DNA of 64,000 nucleotides, from NCBI GenBank assembly GCA_964035545.1, contig OZ037767.1, forward strand, positions 29,741,628 through 29,805,627. Direction: 5' to 3'. The notes beneath the pieces were generated by a model. That model did no database searches and had not been told where the DNA came from. It saw only the letters and a program-made list of their open reading frames with translations. This stretch comes from Bugula neritina. Its lineage: Eukaryota; Bryozoa; Gymnolaemata; Cheilostomatida; Bugulidae. Below, in pieces: positions 1 to 12,929 of the stretch. The translations under genes and the position numbers were made by a program. The first letter of the stretch is position 1, and each line of letters opens with the position of its first letter.

Positions 1-1237
1 TTCAAAAATTTATAAAAGCTCAACTGTTGATCTCCTGTCTGTGTGTTCAGCTTTTGTCAAAAACATTAACTTGAGCCCTTGAGTAAATAAGATCATGGCA
101 GGCAAAAAATCTTTGAAATATCTTTGCTATATGAACTGGTAGCAATTAATATGTCTTTTATATAGTTGTACTAGAGAAGTAACTTGAATTATTCTGACAA
201 TTATATTTGTCTGCTTAGACATACAAAAGAAAACATGTTTTGCAGAAGTGACTCATGTAAACAGCGGCATTAAGTGCTAGAGCAAGAATAACAGCTTATT
301 ATTCGATCAAGTCAAGTGAATAGGTACTGTGTAAATATTGTATTAGGGCCATGGTTAAATTGCAAAGCATAATATCTGTTAAACAACTTTTCAATAATAT
401 TGACATTGAAACTGCCATAAATGGATAAAAATGTAAGAAAAAACCCTATTTGAAAATAAGGTGATCATGTTGATTTGCATCTGGCCTCCTATCAAAAAAG
501 GTTATACTTTGAAAAGAAATGCAAGTTGCATTAACAATATACACTTGAGAGTCATTAGGGAATCAGGATGCCCTTCCAGCATGTTTACTTCAAACAAACT
601 GAGGGAATTCCACTTAGTTACTAAAGCTGTGTTGAGAAGCCATCCTCCTAGCCTTACACAACCACTAAGTATTTGAAGAAACCATACTATATACATTATA
701 ATACATTATATATATATAAATTAAATATTATATATTATAGTAAAAGTTATACAATATATTATATATTCTTGACTTCTCAACTAAAATTAAATTTATTAGA
801 ATAGCATGGAATCTTCATGTTCTTAAATAAAATCAAGAAAGAACATGTTGTAATAACACTACATTGGTAATTGATGAAATGATAACTATGGATAATAAAA
901 TAGATATATAAACTTGCACATGAATGGGTATTATATTTATCAATTTTTTGTTATTTATTTTAAAAATAAGTTGTTTTTTAAATTAACTAGCTCTCAAATA
1001 AGTTGTTCTTTCACAATACAGTTTTTCATTCAGTCCTATAGAAAAATATTATTTCAATTAAAACAATATGTTGAAGTTGTTGGAATCTAGATTATCATAT
1101 ATGAAATAGAACAACAAAACAATAAAGTTAGATAAAAAAAATTGAAGGGAAAAGCGGTGAAATCCAAGGAAAAGATACAGCATTAGTTTATTTTTTGTCC
1201 TAATCCCAGTTGAAACTGTGCTGCAGTGTTTTATTTG
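1..1237. other. AT-rich non-coding stretch
   Basis: No exon-like open frame flanked by plausible splice sites, and no RNA gene, was recognised. Short open frames here (for example 461-676) lack any family resemblance. The tract 690-770 is almost pure A/T. Confidence 0.6.
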
Positions 1238-1247
1238 TAGGGGTAAC

Positions 1248-1279
<32 letters not shown>

Positions 1280-2585
1280 ACGGTCATAGGGGTACAAAAA
1301 GCCGGCCAAATTGTGAGAGAACTTATTGACTTAGAGTTGTGATTTTTTTTTCATAAAAAGGTATTGACATAAATATTTAGCCATTGTAGTTTCAACACTT
1401 GCAGACCATACATGTTGAAAAGGCGAGTAAAAAACTGTTTTTACCTACTTTGTGTAAATTTTTTAGGGTGTCGTTAAAGCTTTATAACTTTTTACACTCA
1501 AAGGCAACAAGCCTAGATTTTACTGATATTGTTGCCATTGCTTGTCTCTACATTGCTTAATTAGTATAACAGCAAACTCTAAAATAATTTTCCTTGAGGC
1601 ACATTTATGTTCAATTTGGCTATCCGGGGCACAATGGGCCACGCTGACCGGGGCACAATGGGCCACCTAATTATTGTACCCTGATCACTGTTATTAGTTT
1701 GTTTGCCCAAAAAGTTGGTTGAAATGTTACTAAAATCTATAGATATAGCCATTTCTGACTTTTCTGTAAAATATCAAAGACATCATGGTAAGACTACCAA
1801 ACTACAAGGTGAAGCTCCCCTAATATATATATCTGGTGAGGTTAAAGCTTTGCTATTTTATACCTAATACAAAGAACTCTGCTGTTGCTACTAGTAGATA
1901 GTCATGATATTTATTATACATTATATCATTGAGGGAATATACATGTATTTAACTAAAATAAATTGTGATTTGCTGATCATTCGCTTCCCCCTCTCCCTTC
2001 CGTACTCCAGCCACAAACCGAAGCAATGCACCATATAAGCTACAGTTTATAGAAAAAAGTCCACTCAGAATTATGTAGTACAAGTTACTAAAGCTTTTTT
2101 CTAATAAAAATTCCTTTGAAGTGTAAAAGAAAACATTTTTCGTTCTAAACAGCAATGATAATGGCACTGTAGAACCGAGTGATGTGCGTTTGATTTTGCC
2201 TTCCTCTGCTATCAGTGGTGGCACAAACTGTACAGCTAAAACATGAATTTTGCTTTAGATCTGAAAGAATATTTTTATTTGTTTGTAATATTAAATAAAT
2301 AAAGATCAGATGCAACAAAATCTGCAAAGTTTCAATATATTTGTTGAGTCCCACTCAGTGGCCCATTGTACCCCGGTACCGGGGCACAATGGGCCGATTT
2401 TTTCGTCATGAAAATTTCATTATTCTGAAAGTTGTGATAGAGATAGAAACAACAAACTGGTACCTGTAATAGACAACAGATGCAGCATTAAGACTAGAGA
2501 TTATTGAACTAGTAACTTAAAAAACAGACGAATGAGAGCAAAAAATGCAAAATTCGGCCCGTTGTGCCCCCCCCCCTTACCCCTA
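1238..2585. mobile_element. Candidate DNA transposon/MITE with poly-G-containing terminal inverted repeats
   Basis: The left end reads GGGGTAAC, 28 G, then CACAACGG. The right end read in reverse is GGGGTAA, 10 G, then CACAACGGG, so the two are inverted copies. Each end abuts a TA dinucleotide (1238-1239 and 2584-2585), as in Tc1/mariner/pogo-type insertions. The interior carries copies of the motif GGGGCACAATGGGCC at about 1626, 1647 and 2379, and an inverted copy at about 2359, all resembling the terminal motif. No transposase could be recognised, so it is probably non-autonomous. The superfamily is inferred only from the TA flank. Confidence 0.55.
1248..1275. repeat. 28-nt poly-G run
   Basis: Uninterrupted run of 28 G inside the left inverted repeat; the matching right-end run is 10 C (2567-2576). 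The length is likely unstable and prone to sequencing error. Confidence 0.9.
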
Positions 2586-3351
2586 CTTTTAATTTATTGC
2601 ATTGTAATTTTAAGGCCTATGCAATTAGAGTAGTGCATTTTTTATAGCTAAAGGTTTAAGTTTAGATATTACCATGTTTATAATTGAATCATTATCATTA
2701 TACAACAAAAACATATATAATCAGCAGCCTAAATGCTAATAATTATAACATTGCTTCATGATTACAAAACAATGAAGTAATGCCAGAGAATTGGGTTGCT
2801 CAATGTGAATATTATAATTTGTCACCATGATAATTTTATGATGTCAACTGTAATGATATTATAGAGGCTTGGTCCCAATTACAGGAAATATTCTAGACTA
2901 TATTCGTTACCTATTTAATAATAACCACATACACTAATAAAAATTATTAGTTTATCAATTATAGCAGAAAATTGTTTTAGCGCCACCATGACTACCAGCA
3001 TGTTATTTTAGTATACAGGAGCTTTAATAGTTACTGAAAATAATAGTTCGAAATTAAATTTCAACCCGAGACTTAGACTATGATAATGAAAGAGTAACTG
3101 TAAGACTAAATCCCTCAAAGCCTCAGGAATGACCATCAGCCTCACAGTCACTCATTAGTTCTAACTTACACTTCACCATCAACAAATAGTTATACTATTA
3201 GTATTAATAATAACTATTGTTTATAACTAAAAGTATAAGCATAAGTTAGTCTGCATAAGTTGATAAGCATAGTAAATTTACAGTTCTCACTCTAAGTTTA
3301 AGCCGATCAGATTCAGTAGGAGGATGAAAATCTATAGCTATGTCTATAATA

Positions 3352-3720
3352 TTACTAATACTAATACTGAGTAATATTAATAGCAATATTATTACTATTA
3401 CTATTAGTAATACTAATACTAAGTCTAATATTACTAGTAATAATACTTATACTAATATACTTATAGTAATAATATTACAAATACATGCATTACAATTATT
3501 ACTATTAGTATTACTATTAGTATTACATTTACTAATACTTATACTTATACTTATAGTTATACTAATACTAATACAGTAATAGTAATAATTATAATACATG
3601 TATTTGTAATATTATTACTATTATTAGTATAACTGTTACTGTTAGTATAAGTATTATTATTACTATTAGTAATATTACTATTAGACTTAGTATTACTATT
3701 GGTATTAGTATTAAAATTAT
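3352..3720. repeat. Imperfect palindrome of about 370 bp
   Basis: An exact 23-bp inverted pair (3465-3487 with 3597-3619) forms the inner stem. Outside it, both arms carry ACTAATACTAAGTCTAATA-like sequence in opposite orientation with small gaps, so the whole segment can fold into one long hairpin. The sequence is almost entirely A/T with repeated ACTAAT/ATTAGT trinucleotide-like units. Confidence 0.7.
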
Positions 3721-4510
3721 AAATTATTAGCAATATTGATAATGATTAAAGAGACTGTTCGTGTTCCTGGTACGCTCATACTTAAAGTTTAAGTTAACAG
3801 ATTGATAATCATAATCATAATCACTTAATGATGACATAAACATTAACTCTAAGTATAACTATAAGTAATGGCGATTCCTGATTACAATATGAATATTATT
3901 CTATTTTATATATACTTAAAAATGAAGTTTATTAATTTTTAACGTCAATAAAAAATTAAAAGCTAAGCATGGTCATAATCTTAATCATAATGCTTTTAGA
4001 TTTTCTTTGAGTGTGAGTTGAAACTTCTCTGTCATCATCTTTGCAATGAGTAAAAAATTTTGGTTAAAAGGTTAATGTATACCACCATAACTTATTTTAT
4101 ACTATTAAGTGAAATTTAGATTACCTGTGGCGTACCTTTTAGAACACAATTAATAGTTGTCTTCTATTACTATCAATAGTAATAGGAGACAACTTATTGA
4201 TAAAAAAATGTGTTAGAGCATTCCTATTAAAAACCGAGAGGATAACTCGACAGTTTTTTTTTATAGCAGCGTGGTGATGGCCTAATTAGTTCAAATTTTT
4301 GAACAATTATTAAGTCATTTTTAATATACACGTAATATAACATAAAAATTCCTCGCAGTTACTATTAAATCAATGTTTTCTTTAAAGAGTATAGCTTTGG
4401 TAAATTGTAACATGTGCTACATATGCATCTTCTTTATTATAACATATATACTAATATCATGTTTTCTATATGCACAAGTTAATCATATATAAGATGTGCA
4501 AGCGATCACT

Positions 4511-4513
<3 letters not shown>

Positions 4514-4585
<72 letters not shown>
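4514..4585. repeat. (AT)n microsatellite
   Basis: About 36 uninterrupted TA units followed by more A/T-rich sequence. Confidence 0.95.
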
Positions 4586-4588
<3 letters not shown>

Positions 4589-6696
4589 TTTATAAAATAA
4601 AACTAATTCACTAAAACAAATTACAGACTCACCCGAGACCATTAAAATGAAACTAGGCTTGATAATATAAAAGCTATCTTGTAGGAGTATAGATATTTGA
4701 TTGAATTATGTAATTTTTGCGTCATGATAACAATATCATAATACTGCCACCATGTGCTTAATAGAAGTTGGCAACATGTCAACAGTGTTATAAAAATAAG
4801 CCAGTTTAATAAATACTCTACAATCTACATTCTTCCATGAATCAACTTTTCCTTGCAATTGGATTATCCACCACCAGGTACGAGACAACTCCAAACATCG
4901 TCTCAAACACCCCTATATTTTAGCAAATAAATCACTAATTGGAGCACCTTATGTATGTGGTTACAATGTCTTGTAATTTACTTAAGATATTTAAGTTTTA
5001 ATGCATTGTTACTAACACTAGGAAAAGCTAAGCCCCATTATTGCTTTAGTTTTGTCAAGTGTTTTTATTTAGACAGCAAGATTATTATTTAACAAATTAA
5101 TTTCATGCCAAAGCTAGCAAATATATAAAAGATTCGAGTTTCTGTATTTAGTGCATTTAGGCCCAAAACAATCAGTCTGTCAGCATATTTTAAATTATAA
5201 GTTATATAATTGAATTAAAGATGTCAACAAGTGAACCTTTGTTGTCAACACACCTGTTAGTACTCAAATAGCTGACCTGACTGTATTATATACTTCCTAT
5301 ATTTTATAAATACAACTTATTTTTACATCGGTCATCTTGAAATGCTATACGGTGGATGTATGGCTGTCATTATGCTATCACTTAATCATCACTAGTTGGC
5401 AAATCAAAGACAGCTAAAAATAGACTAGATTTATTGTTTTTACTTATGAATCAAAAGGACAAAAAATAGATTTCAAAGACAAGTAGTGTAATGCTAATGT
5501 TAAACACTCACAGGTGAAAGTGCTATAGTATGCTGTTATGCTATATTACGTATGTTGCATATTGCCTCTGTATTAACAAGTTGCCTCCTATAGCCTATAG
5601 CATTCACTTTATTCAAAAGTCAACAAACATGAAAAATGATCAACTAACAATTGTACAAATCGATTTAAAAACATATTGCCATACTAATACTACAAAATTT
5701 ATGGTAGTCATATTAGTTTATTGTGGGTATATAATTTAATATTTGGTTCTAAAGTTTGTAAGCAGTGATACTGTTAAACTCTTTGGTCTCCTAAGGACAT
5801 GATTTATATGCGATAAACGATACAAAATTGAGAGATCTATATAAAACATGCAGTCAAAACATTTGTACATCTGTGGCTAAAGTTGAGCCTGCGTTTTAAA
5901 TCTAATTGAAAATTTTAAAAAATCTACAGAAAAATAACTTATATTCTCTAAAGAATAAATAGAATCTTATGAAATAATAAAAATAAATAGGCAAATAAAT
6001 TATAGCACAAAGATTCATTATTGATTGTTGTAAAAAGTTGCCTTATAAATAATAATTCATGTAATACTTGGTTCATAATTATAAATAAATACTATTTTTA
6101 CTAAAATCAACTAAAATCTACTAAATCAACCATAGCTCTTACACATGCATAATATTCATATAAAAAAATGAAGATGAAATAACTTAATACTCTTTGGCCG
6201 CCTTAGCTAAATAGGAATCTACATTATATTATTATGTCTTGAGATTGTCTAAAATATATTATCATGCCTGTATGTTGTATGCATACACCATACATTCTAA
6301 GAGATTTTCCAGCTCGGACAACTTTTCCACATTGTACCCTTCTGAAGTAGACTGGGAATTCCCACACCCACAATTCTACAATGCAATACAGACATTACTA
6401 GTACAACCGAATGCTTGCTAATATATAGAAATTAACTCTCTTGCTAAAATATATGAATTGAAAACAAATATTATACAATTCAAGTGCTATTCAGTTTTAA
6501 ATTATAATTTGCTAGAAAATGCATGTATATGTAACTTTTTGTTGCTGAATCTTTGACTTGATGTTGATACGCAGAAAAGCCAGTTAACAATTTTAATGAG
6601 ATTTTCGTAACATCTTTGTTTAGTTATGCTGAAATATACTATAAACATTCAAGCTGTTTTAAAAATAGTAAAAACATCATATAAACTTGATTGTGT

Positions 6697-8295
6697 TTAG
6701 TTTTGAAATCTAATTACACCTACATGTAGTGAAGACCAAGAGGTAGGAGAGACTTCTGCAGTTATCTCCCCAATATAATCTAGTCGATTTCTAATATTTT
6801 GAACTAGCCTGCTGTGGTTACCCACCACACGACAGAGGGTATTAGTAGGATGCATTAGGACGGCATAGGCTGAATAAAATATACTCACAGCTTCATCTCC
6901 ATTTCCATACTGTAACACAGTTTACCATGCAGTTAAACACAAAATAAAGTTTTATATTTATTGAATAGTGATAAGATTTTGTAGGTATGCATTGGCTTGT
7001 TTAGAATTTGAACTAAGAATCAAATAATTTCATAAAATTTGCTTTTTAAAACAGCAATATTTATAATTACTTGCAACATAAAGATGAAAGAAGAAGCTTT
7101 ACGTCTCCATGGTAACAGTGACGTAATACTTACTATTGTAGAGTGCAAGCTATTGCAACACTTTTGCTGACGGCTAAAAGCTGACCCCAATTGTGTTAAC
7201 TGCAAAATTTAACATAAAATTACACATACAGCATATATGTATATAGTATAAGTGAGCGTGTATGTTTGTGTTTTTGTGTGTATGCGTGAGTGTGTAGGCT
7301 GTATAATACAAGCACCACGTAGCTAGGGTATAAAACCACTTTCAATCCGAATTTTTAAAAATATAATTTTACTTATATTGCTCACACATTATAGATTCCT
7401 TACATAGTTTCCCATAAGTGTATTTAAGTCATTCTTTAAATGACCAATTCCTGTGGTAAATTCAGACTTTTTTATTCCTGTGATATCTTCTTTAAATCCC
7501 TGAGTTAGACGTTGAATGCTGCAATATATAACCTTTTCAATATGAACTACCATTTGCCGTGAAACGTTCAATTTTGTGATATACTATACATTTTAAAGGA
7601 GAATAATATAAACCATATGTTTCAACAAACATTGGCAGGATTATAGACACCTTGATATTTTTTAATTCAATGATAAACTTAAATTGCAGCAGCATAATAT
7701 AAGTGACAACATTTAAACATAAAGTAAGTTTTTACTTTTTGTGTGAAATGAACAAATGGTCACACAATAAAGTACTTTTAAAAAAATATGTGATAGCTTT
7801 AAAAAATTATTGTATCCAAAAAGTATAATTATAGTGCTACTATCTTTTATTTAAACGGCAAGAATAGCAATAACTATACCTGCATGCTGTTCTTTTATTA
7901 CGGAAAATCGTTGATCCATCAACTGTATTACAGCACAAACTTCCAAAGAAAATAAGCAGAATGTATTTAAATGTCCAGCAAAGTTTACCAATGCACAAAG
8001 AAGCTACAAATACAAGAAAAAACTATTAAATAAAGGTATATGGTTACAAAGAAAAATCCAGTTTTTTTCCAATGAAACTACAATTATACGGTTTAACTTG
8101 ATCAGAATGAAAAACAGTAACTAAATATATATTAGCTGCCTTTAAAAGTTTAAATTTTTCTTTTGAACAGAAAATGCAAAAGATCAGTACATTATAAATT
8201 TAATGTTTATTAATAGTATTATCTGTTATGGTGTAATTATACAGATTTTTAAAGTAAAAATATCTCTCACCTCTTAATGATTTTTTAATAGTCAT
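6697..8295 (-). CDS. Five-exon gene for a 180-aa signal-anchored or secreted protein of unknown family
   Basis: I assembled this gene from splice sites. Exons on the minus strand are 8271-8295, 7880-8003, 7404-7518, 7134-7199 and 6697-6909; phases are consistent and the total is 543 nt including TAA. Acceptors and donors are good (for example TTTGTAG/CT, ATA/GTAAGTATTA). The N-terminus (MTIKKSLR, then a hydrophobic YILLIFFGSLCC near residues 26-37) looks like a signal peptide or anchor. The remainder has a helical middle (IQRLTQGFKEDITGIKK) and few cysteines (after NKRTA, in QKCCNS, in NTLCR). I recognise no domain. It stands alone, more than 4 kb from the pentraxin array and on the same strand. 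The upstream limit is uncertain because a 5' UTR exon could lie above 8.3 kb. Confidence 0.7.
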
Positions 8296-11200
8296 TGTTA
8301 AATTTTGAGTTTGCATATATATGTTGATGAAAATATAAATAAATAAATAGTTTTTAAATAATTAAAAAATTAAAAGGCGCTCTAAATTAAGTTGCATAAG
8401 AGAGAAATGGAAGTACTTACTATAACATGTCCATCAACTCAAAGCTTATATAGGCAAATGCATTCTGCTCAAATTCTAGTTCTTACAATTAAGAATGATT
8501 CAGGCCAATTTTTAATCATTAAAATTCACTTGTTTTAACTACCATATACAAAACACATAATTAAACAATCATGCTTAAAAACAGTGTTGTGAGGTAATGT
8601 TGCACTACTTATCAACAGGTTTGTTACTCCTAATGTAATCATTACACATGTAAGTGTCTAGTTATTCATAATAAAGCTTGTAGGTGAAATATTATTGTTG
8701 AGCACGTAAACAGAGTTAATGCCTTTTGAAACTTTGCCAGAAATTTAGCCGAGTTTCCTCAATATTCTTTGATGGCCAGAGAATTTTAACAGATTAATTT
8801 ACATAAAAAGACAGAGAGACTTTAGGATATATGTCCATGTTACTCCTATTTTGTCTTCGTGTTAGTAAATTAGCATTTAGGATGAAGTGTGGCCCTTTAA
8901 AAATAAAATCAATAATATTGAACAGTAGGATATATTTTTAACAGACTTTGTGATTCCGTATTAATTTTATAGACTGCAAATACTTTGTAATAAATTTTTG
9001 CGCATATCCTAAAAATCTGTTATTTACAAAATTTATAAAACTTGCCAATATCAACCTTTAATCTGTACTATCAGGAGGAAATATGAAATATTAAAGCTAC
9101 TGCATGGTTTTATAACTTCCTTTGAACAATATTCAAATATTCGTTATATCTCTTGCATGAGTAAAGCACAAGCCATATGCAATTACTGGTACGTTAGTTA
9201 TAAGCTTTTAGACAAATTAATGCATTGTTTGAACACTAAATCCTTCAAATTAACAGTTTATTAGAATTTCTTACAAATAAATATTATAATAACATAATGG
9301 CAGTGAAATATTTGAATAATGGTACAGAAAGGCATTTTCTGATCAGAAAGTGTTTTTACTTTTGTTGTTTAAAAATAAACAAAACTGGAATTTCCAAAAG
9401 AGAAACTTTAAATAAGAAACATTTTAATATGCACACATATTAGGGTTTGGCAAAAATTATTGGATTAAGTTTTCTGGTTATTGGAGTCGAGCCAATTTTT
9501 AAGACCAGGTAGTTAGTTTTACTTAAAAGTTTTTTGTTTTAATATAATATTACAGGTAGTTAAAAGTTACCTGTTAGCTGTTGCCTGTGATACTTTATGA
9601 GTTACAGTTTTGATTGCTATAAGGAAAATATTCTATAGCATGCTTGTTATATGAAAGAAATATTATTCTGGCAAATAACATTCTTTTTGAAAAGTCTTGC
9701 AGCTAAAATTTGCCCAGCTGTTATAGACTTGGCTACCAACAAATATTTTCACTATGTATATGCTTTAATCTTTTTTATTATAAAAATATCAAAATATCTT
9801 TTTCAGCTGTAATTGAAAAAATTGATAAATTGATAAAAATTGGTACATTTTTTTATTTATTACACAAATTCTCCAGGTATAGGAATTGCTATAGCAGAAA
9901 CTGCTGTTTGTTGTTATTATTTTATACCTGGTAGTGATAAATATTTTTAAACAATTGGAAATACTAACAAAATTGTCATGGCATTAAACAAAAAACTGAC
10001 ATTTTTTTGCAACTGACAATAATTATTAACCTCATGCCCTAAAGTGAAGGAAAACGTAAAGTGAAAGAAAACATAATGTTTTATAATTCAGGTAAAAAAA
10101 ATTCATAACAATTTTTCGGGCCCACGTGTAAAACTACTGAGTACATTACTCACTAAAATAATCTTAGTAATTTAATACAATATGAACTAAAGTACAAAGT
10201 GAAATAAATTTGTGAAATACAAACATCTTTTGTTTAGTTACGTTGAATAACAGATGTTAAATCATTCAACAAAATAAATGCTTCCTCTGCAGTTGCTATT
10301 TTTATCTGAGAGGTAATTAATTATAATTAGTTTCAGCAGGGCAGCAAGGAGGTGTTTTCAATCCACTCATAGCCTTTAAATCTACAACCAACACCTAACA
10401 CCAAAAGGGTCGCTTCAGCACCACCCGGCGGCCGTAGATGCTGCGCCAAAGGCTAAATGTACTTGGGATTTTACTTTCAGATTATTTTAGCGAAACATGC
10501 TGATTTTGGTGTAATTATAACACTTACATGTTTGTGCACAACTCAAACAGGGTTTAACAGCCGCTAAAGCTTTTAGCTTCTAAATTGATAGTTTGCTGTC
10601 TGCAACCAAAATTAACAGACAGTTGTTAGTGAAACTAAGTAACAAAAATTCTAGGAAAAAGTTGGTGTTGTATTTTCATTACCTATAGCTTTTGTAAAAG
10701 TTTGATAAATTTCAATAATTCTAATACACTAATAAATTGGTACAAAGTTTTTTTATCTTTAAATTTAAAGTGTAAATACCAGGGAGTTAAGTCTAATGAG
10801 CATTAGCAATAAGTTTCTCAGTTTCAAGAATATAACAAAGGAAGCTGCTACTGTTAATATTCTACTAGGAATAAGACAAATTGTGGAGTTTTGGCTTTCA
10901 TCCAAATATTCCTGAATAAAGACATAACAACTTCTGGAATTTTGTGAAACTGGCCACTTCAAGTTAATTAAAGTTATGAATAATGGGCACTACTACAGCT
11001 AGTGGAATGAACTTCAGGAATGAGGTCAAACCTATTTCATGACATAACGAAGTCTTACAAACTACAAACATGAACTTTTGACTTTGAATGACCAACTTAT
11101 GAGTACCTTTTTATTACACACTGCATCCAATTATGTAATTACTTACCTCACCTCTCGTCTCGCTCAGCCATGCGTTAGTTATTTTTATTAATCACTTTTT

Positions 11201-12690
11201 ATTAATGGCCAGCGGAAATAATTTAGTTGACAAATAAAAATCAAGGGTGATATTTGTTGAAGGCAAACTGCTTGTGATTATATTTTCAGTTTGTAAGTTT
11301 CAGTTTGATTTAATTAATGTAAATACATTACTTTCATTTGAAGACTACCTGTGAATGCATATTGAGTGCTACAAAATGAGAAGTTACAGTATACGTGAGA
11401 CTATCCTTGCTTCTATTGACTCACTCAAACATATGTAGGTGTCTTGAAGTAAATGTGATACAGGTGGTGCTTAGGCTATCTATAAAAATACTATGCCAAA
11501 ACACTGAGGCCTAAAGGGTACCAGCCCATCATACGCAGTCTTTCTTCGCTGAAAACTTAGACTATAGGTCTACCTTTGAACGTAGCTTAAGGGTTTATGT
11601 ATATATAAAAAGAGTGTTTTTATTTTGAAATCATAAACTTGGCACATTTAATGTAAACTTCAGTTTAATGTGGGTTCATGCGTCAGCTTAAGTGTTAAGT
11701 TGTTGGTTATTTCCTCCTTCCTTTTAGTTATTCATCACTGAAACAGCTTGTATAAAGTACATCAGCTGTTGTATTGAACATGCAGCATTTTATTATTCTA
11801 GCTGTCAACTGGAAACTGGTTTAATAATCAAACAAAGGTGTTTTCATTGCAGCTTTGATGTAAATCTTTATGGTCCCGAAAGGGCAGCTAGATGACTAAA
11901 AACAGTAATATAGTTGATAAATAAGTGAAATTTATTTTTAATCAACGCTATGAGAATCATCCTTCTGCAGCTGACGACATCTACGTTAGCAAAACTTGTA
12001 AACAAGTAAAATCATAAAACCAAACTTTGCCAATTTTTGAGGGTGGAGTGACATTAGTGTTAAGGTTGGGGCTGAAGCAACACTATTCCAGTATTGCCAA
12101 AGAGAAAGGAAGGTTGTTATTTGTTCCAAAGGATAAAGTATTTGCCCAATCTGTTGCAGTATTTGACCACAAAATTCATTGCCAAAACAACTATATTTCT
12201 CTTTAATGTTAAATAGTATAAAATTCTATAATAGAAAATATGAATCTACAAGAATGTCAAAATGCATGCATTTTAATTAAAAAATATGCTGCAATAAATT
12301 AAAAATCATTTGTTAAACCAAATATGCAAGAACAGATTAATTAATATGACGTTTCAAGGTAACGAGGAAGTTTGTGATTCAATGAAATTCTTATAAATTA
12401 ATATTATTTCAGTGATCATTGTAGAAAATGTACTCCATTACGCGAAATTCCAAGCAATTGTTTACCATAAGCTGTACACCACACGACAAAGCAAGGCAAA
12501 TACATAATATGTGAACAAAAGCTTACAAGTCAATAATTTGAAATTATATAACATAACATTTCAGTACTAAGAAAATTTGAGAAAAGTTTCTAAGTTGGTT
12601 TAAGTTAAGTATGGTTTTTTTAGAGTGTGAGCAAACTCATGTTAGTTTAAGGTTTTCATTTTGTGAAAACTCATAACTAGGCTAAGAACT
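8296..12690. other. Intergenic, no gene recognised
   Basis: Mostly A/T-rich sequence with short open frames that have neither splice context nor family resemblance. One GC-rich islet stands out at about 10410-10460 (motif CCACCCGGCGGCCG); its nature is unknown. Confidence 0.55.
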
Positions 12691-12818
12691 GCACGTCTCA
12701 CCATTCTGGTAACATGGTTGGACGACTCTTGATGCAACAGGAACAATTATAATCCGATGCTCTTCCTGACATCACCAATGACCTATGAACTTTGCTCATT
12801 GGCCACTAGGCCAAGGCT
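12691..12818 (-). repeat. Possible tRNA-derived SINE fragment
   Basis: On the minus strand it begins with a tRNA A-box-like TTGGCCTAGTGG and continues with GATGTCAGGAAGAGCATC. The latter resembles the AGGAAGGGCATC core shared by several invertebrate SINE families (from memory of those families, not aligned). It lies just downstream of the G1 stop codon. No poly-A tail or target duplication was established. Confidence 0.35.
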
Positions 12819-12929
12819 TTTTTCTTATTTGAGGGCTTTAAGGTTATTCAGAAAAGACAGCATATATACTTTTGCACTCATGAGTGAAAGTCCCATTTGT
12901 ACCATATACAGTTACTATACTGAGTATAA

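Larger units (their letters stand above)
2586..6696. other. Intergenic, AT-rich, repeats only
   Basis: Contains a long palindrome near 3.35-3.72 kb and an (AT)n tract near 4.5 kb, listed separately. Otherwise I see no gene. The open frame at 3340-3579 is a by-product of low-complexity ACT/ATT repetition. Confidence 0.6.

Noticed and set aside
1058-1309. 83-aa open frame with a proline run
   Set aside because: The prolines are the reverse reading of the poly-G tract; no splice or family support.
3340-3579. 79-aa open frame
   Set aside because: Low-complexity product of the A/T palindrome.
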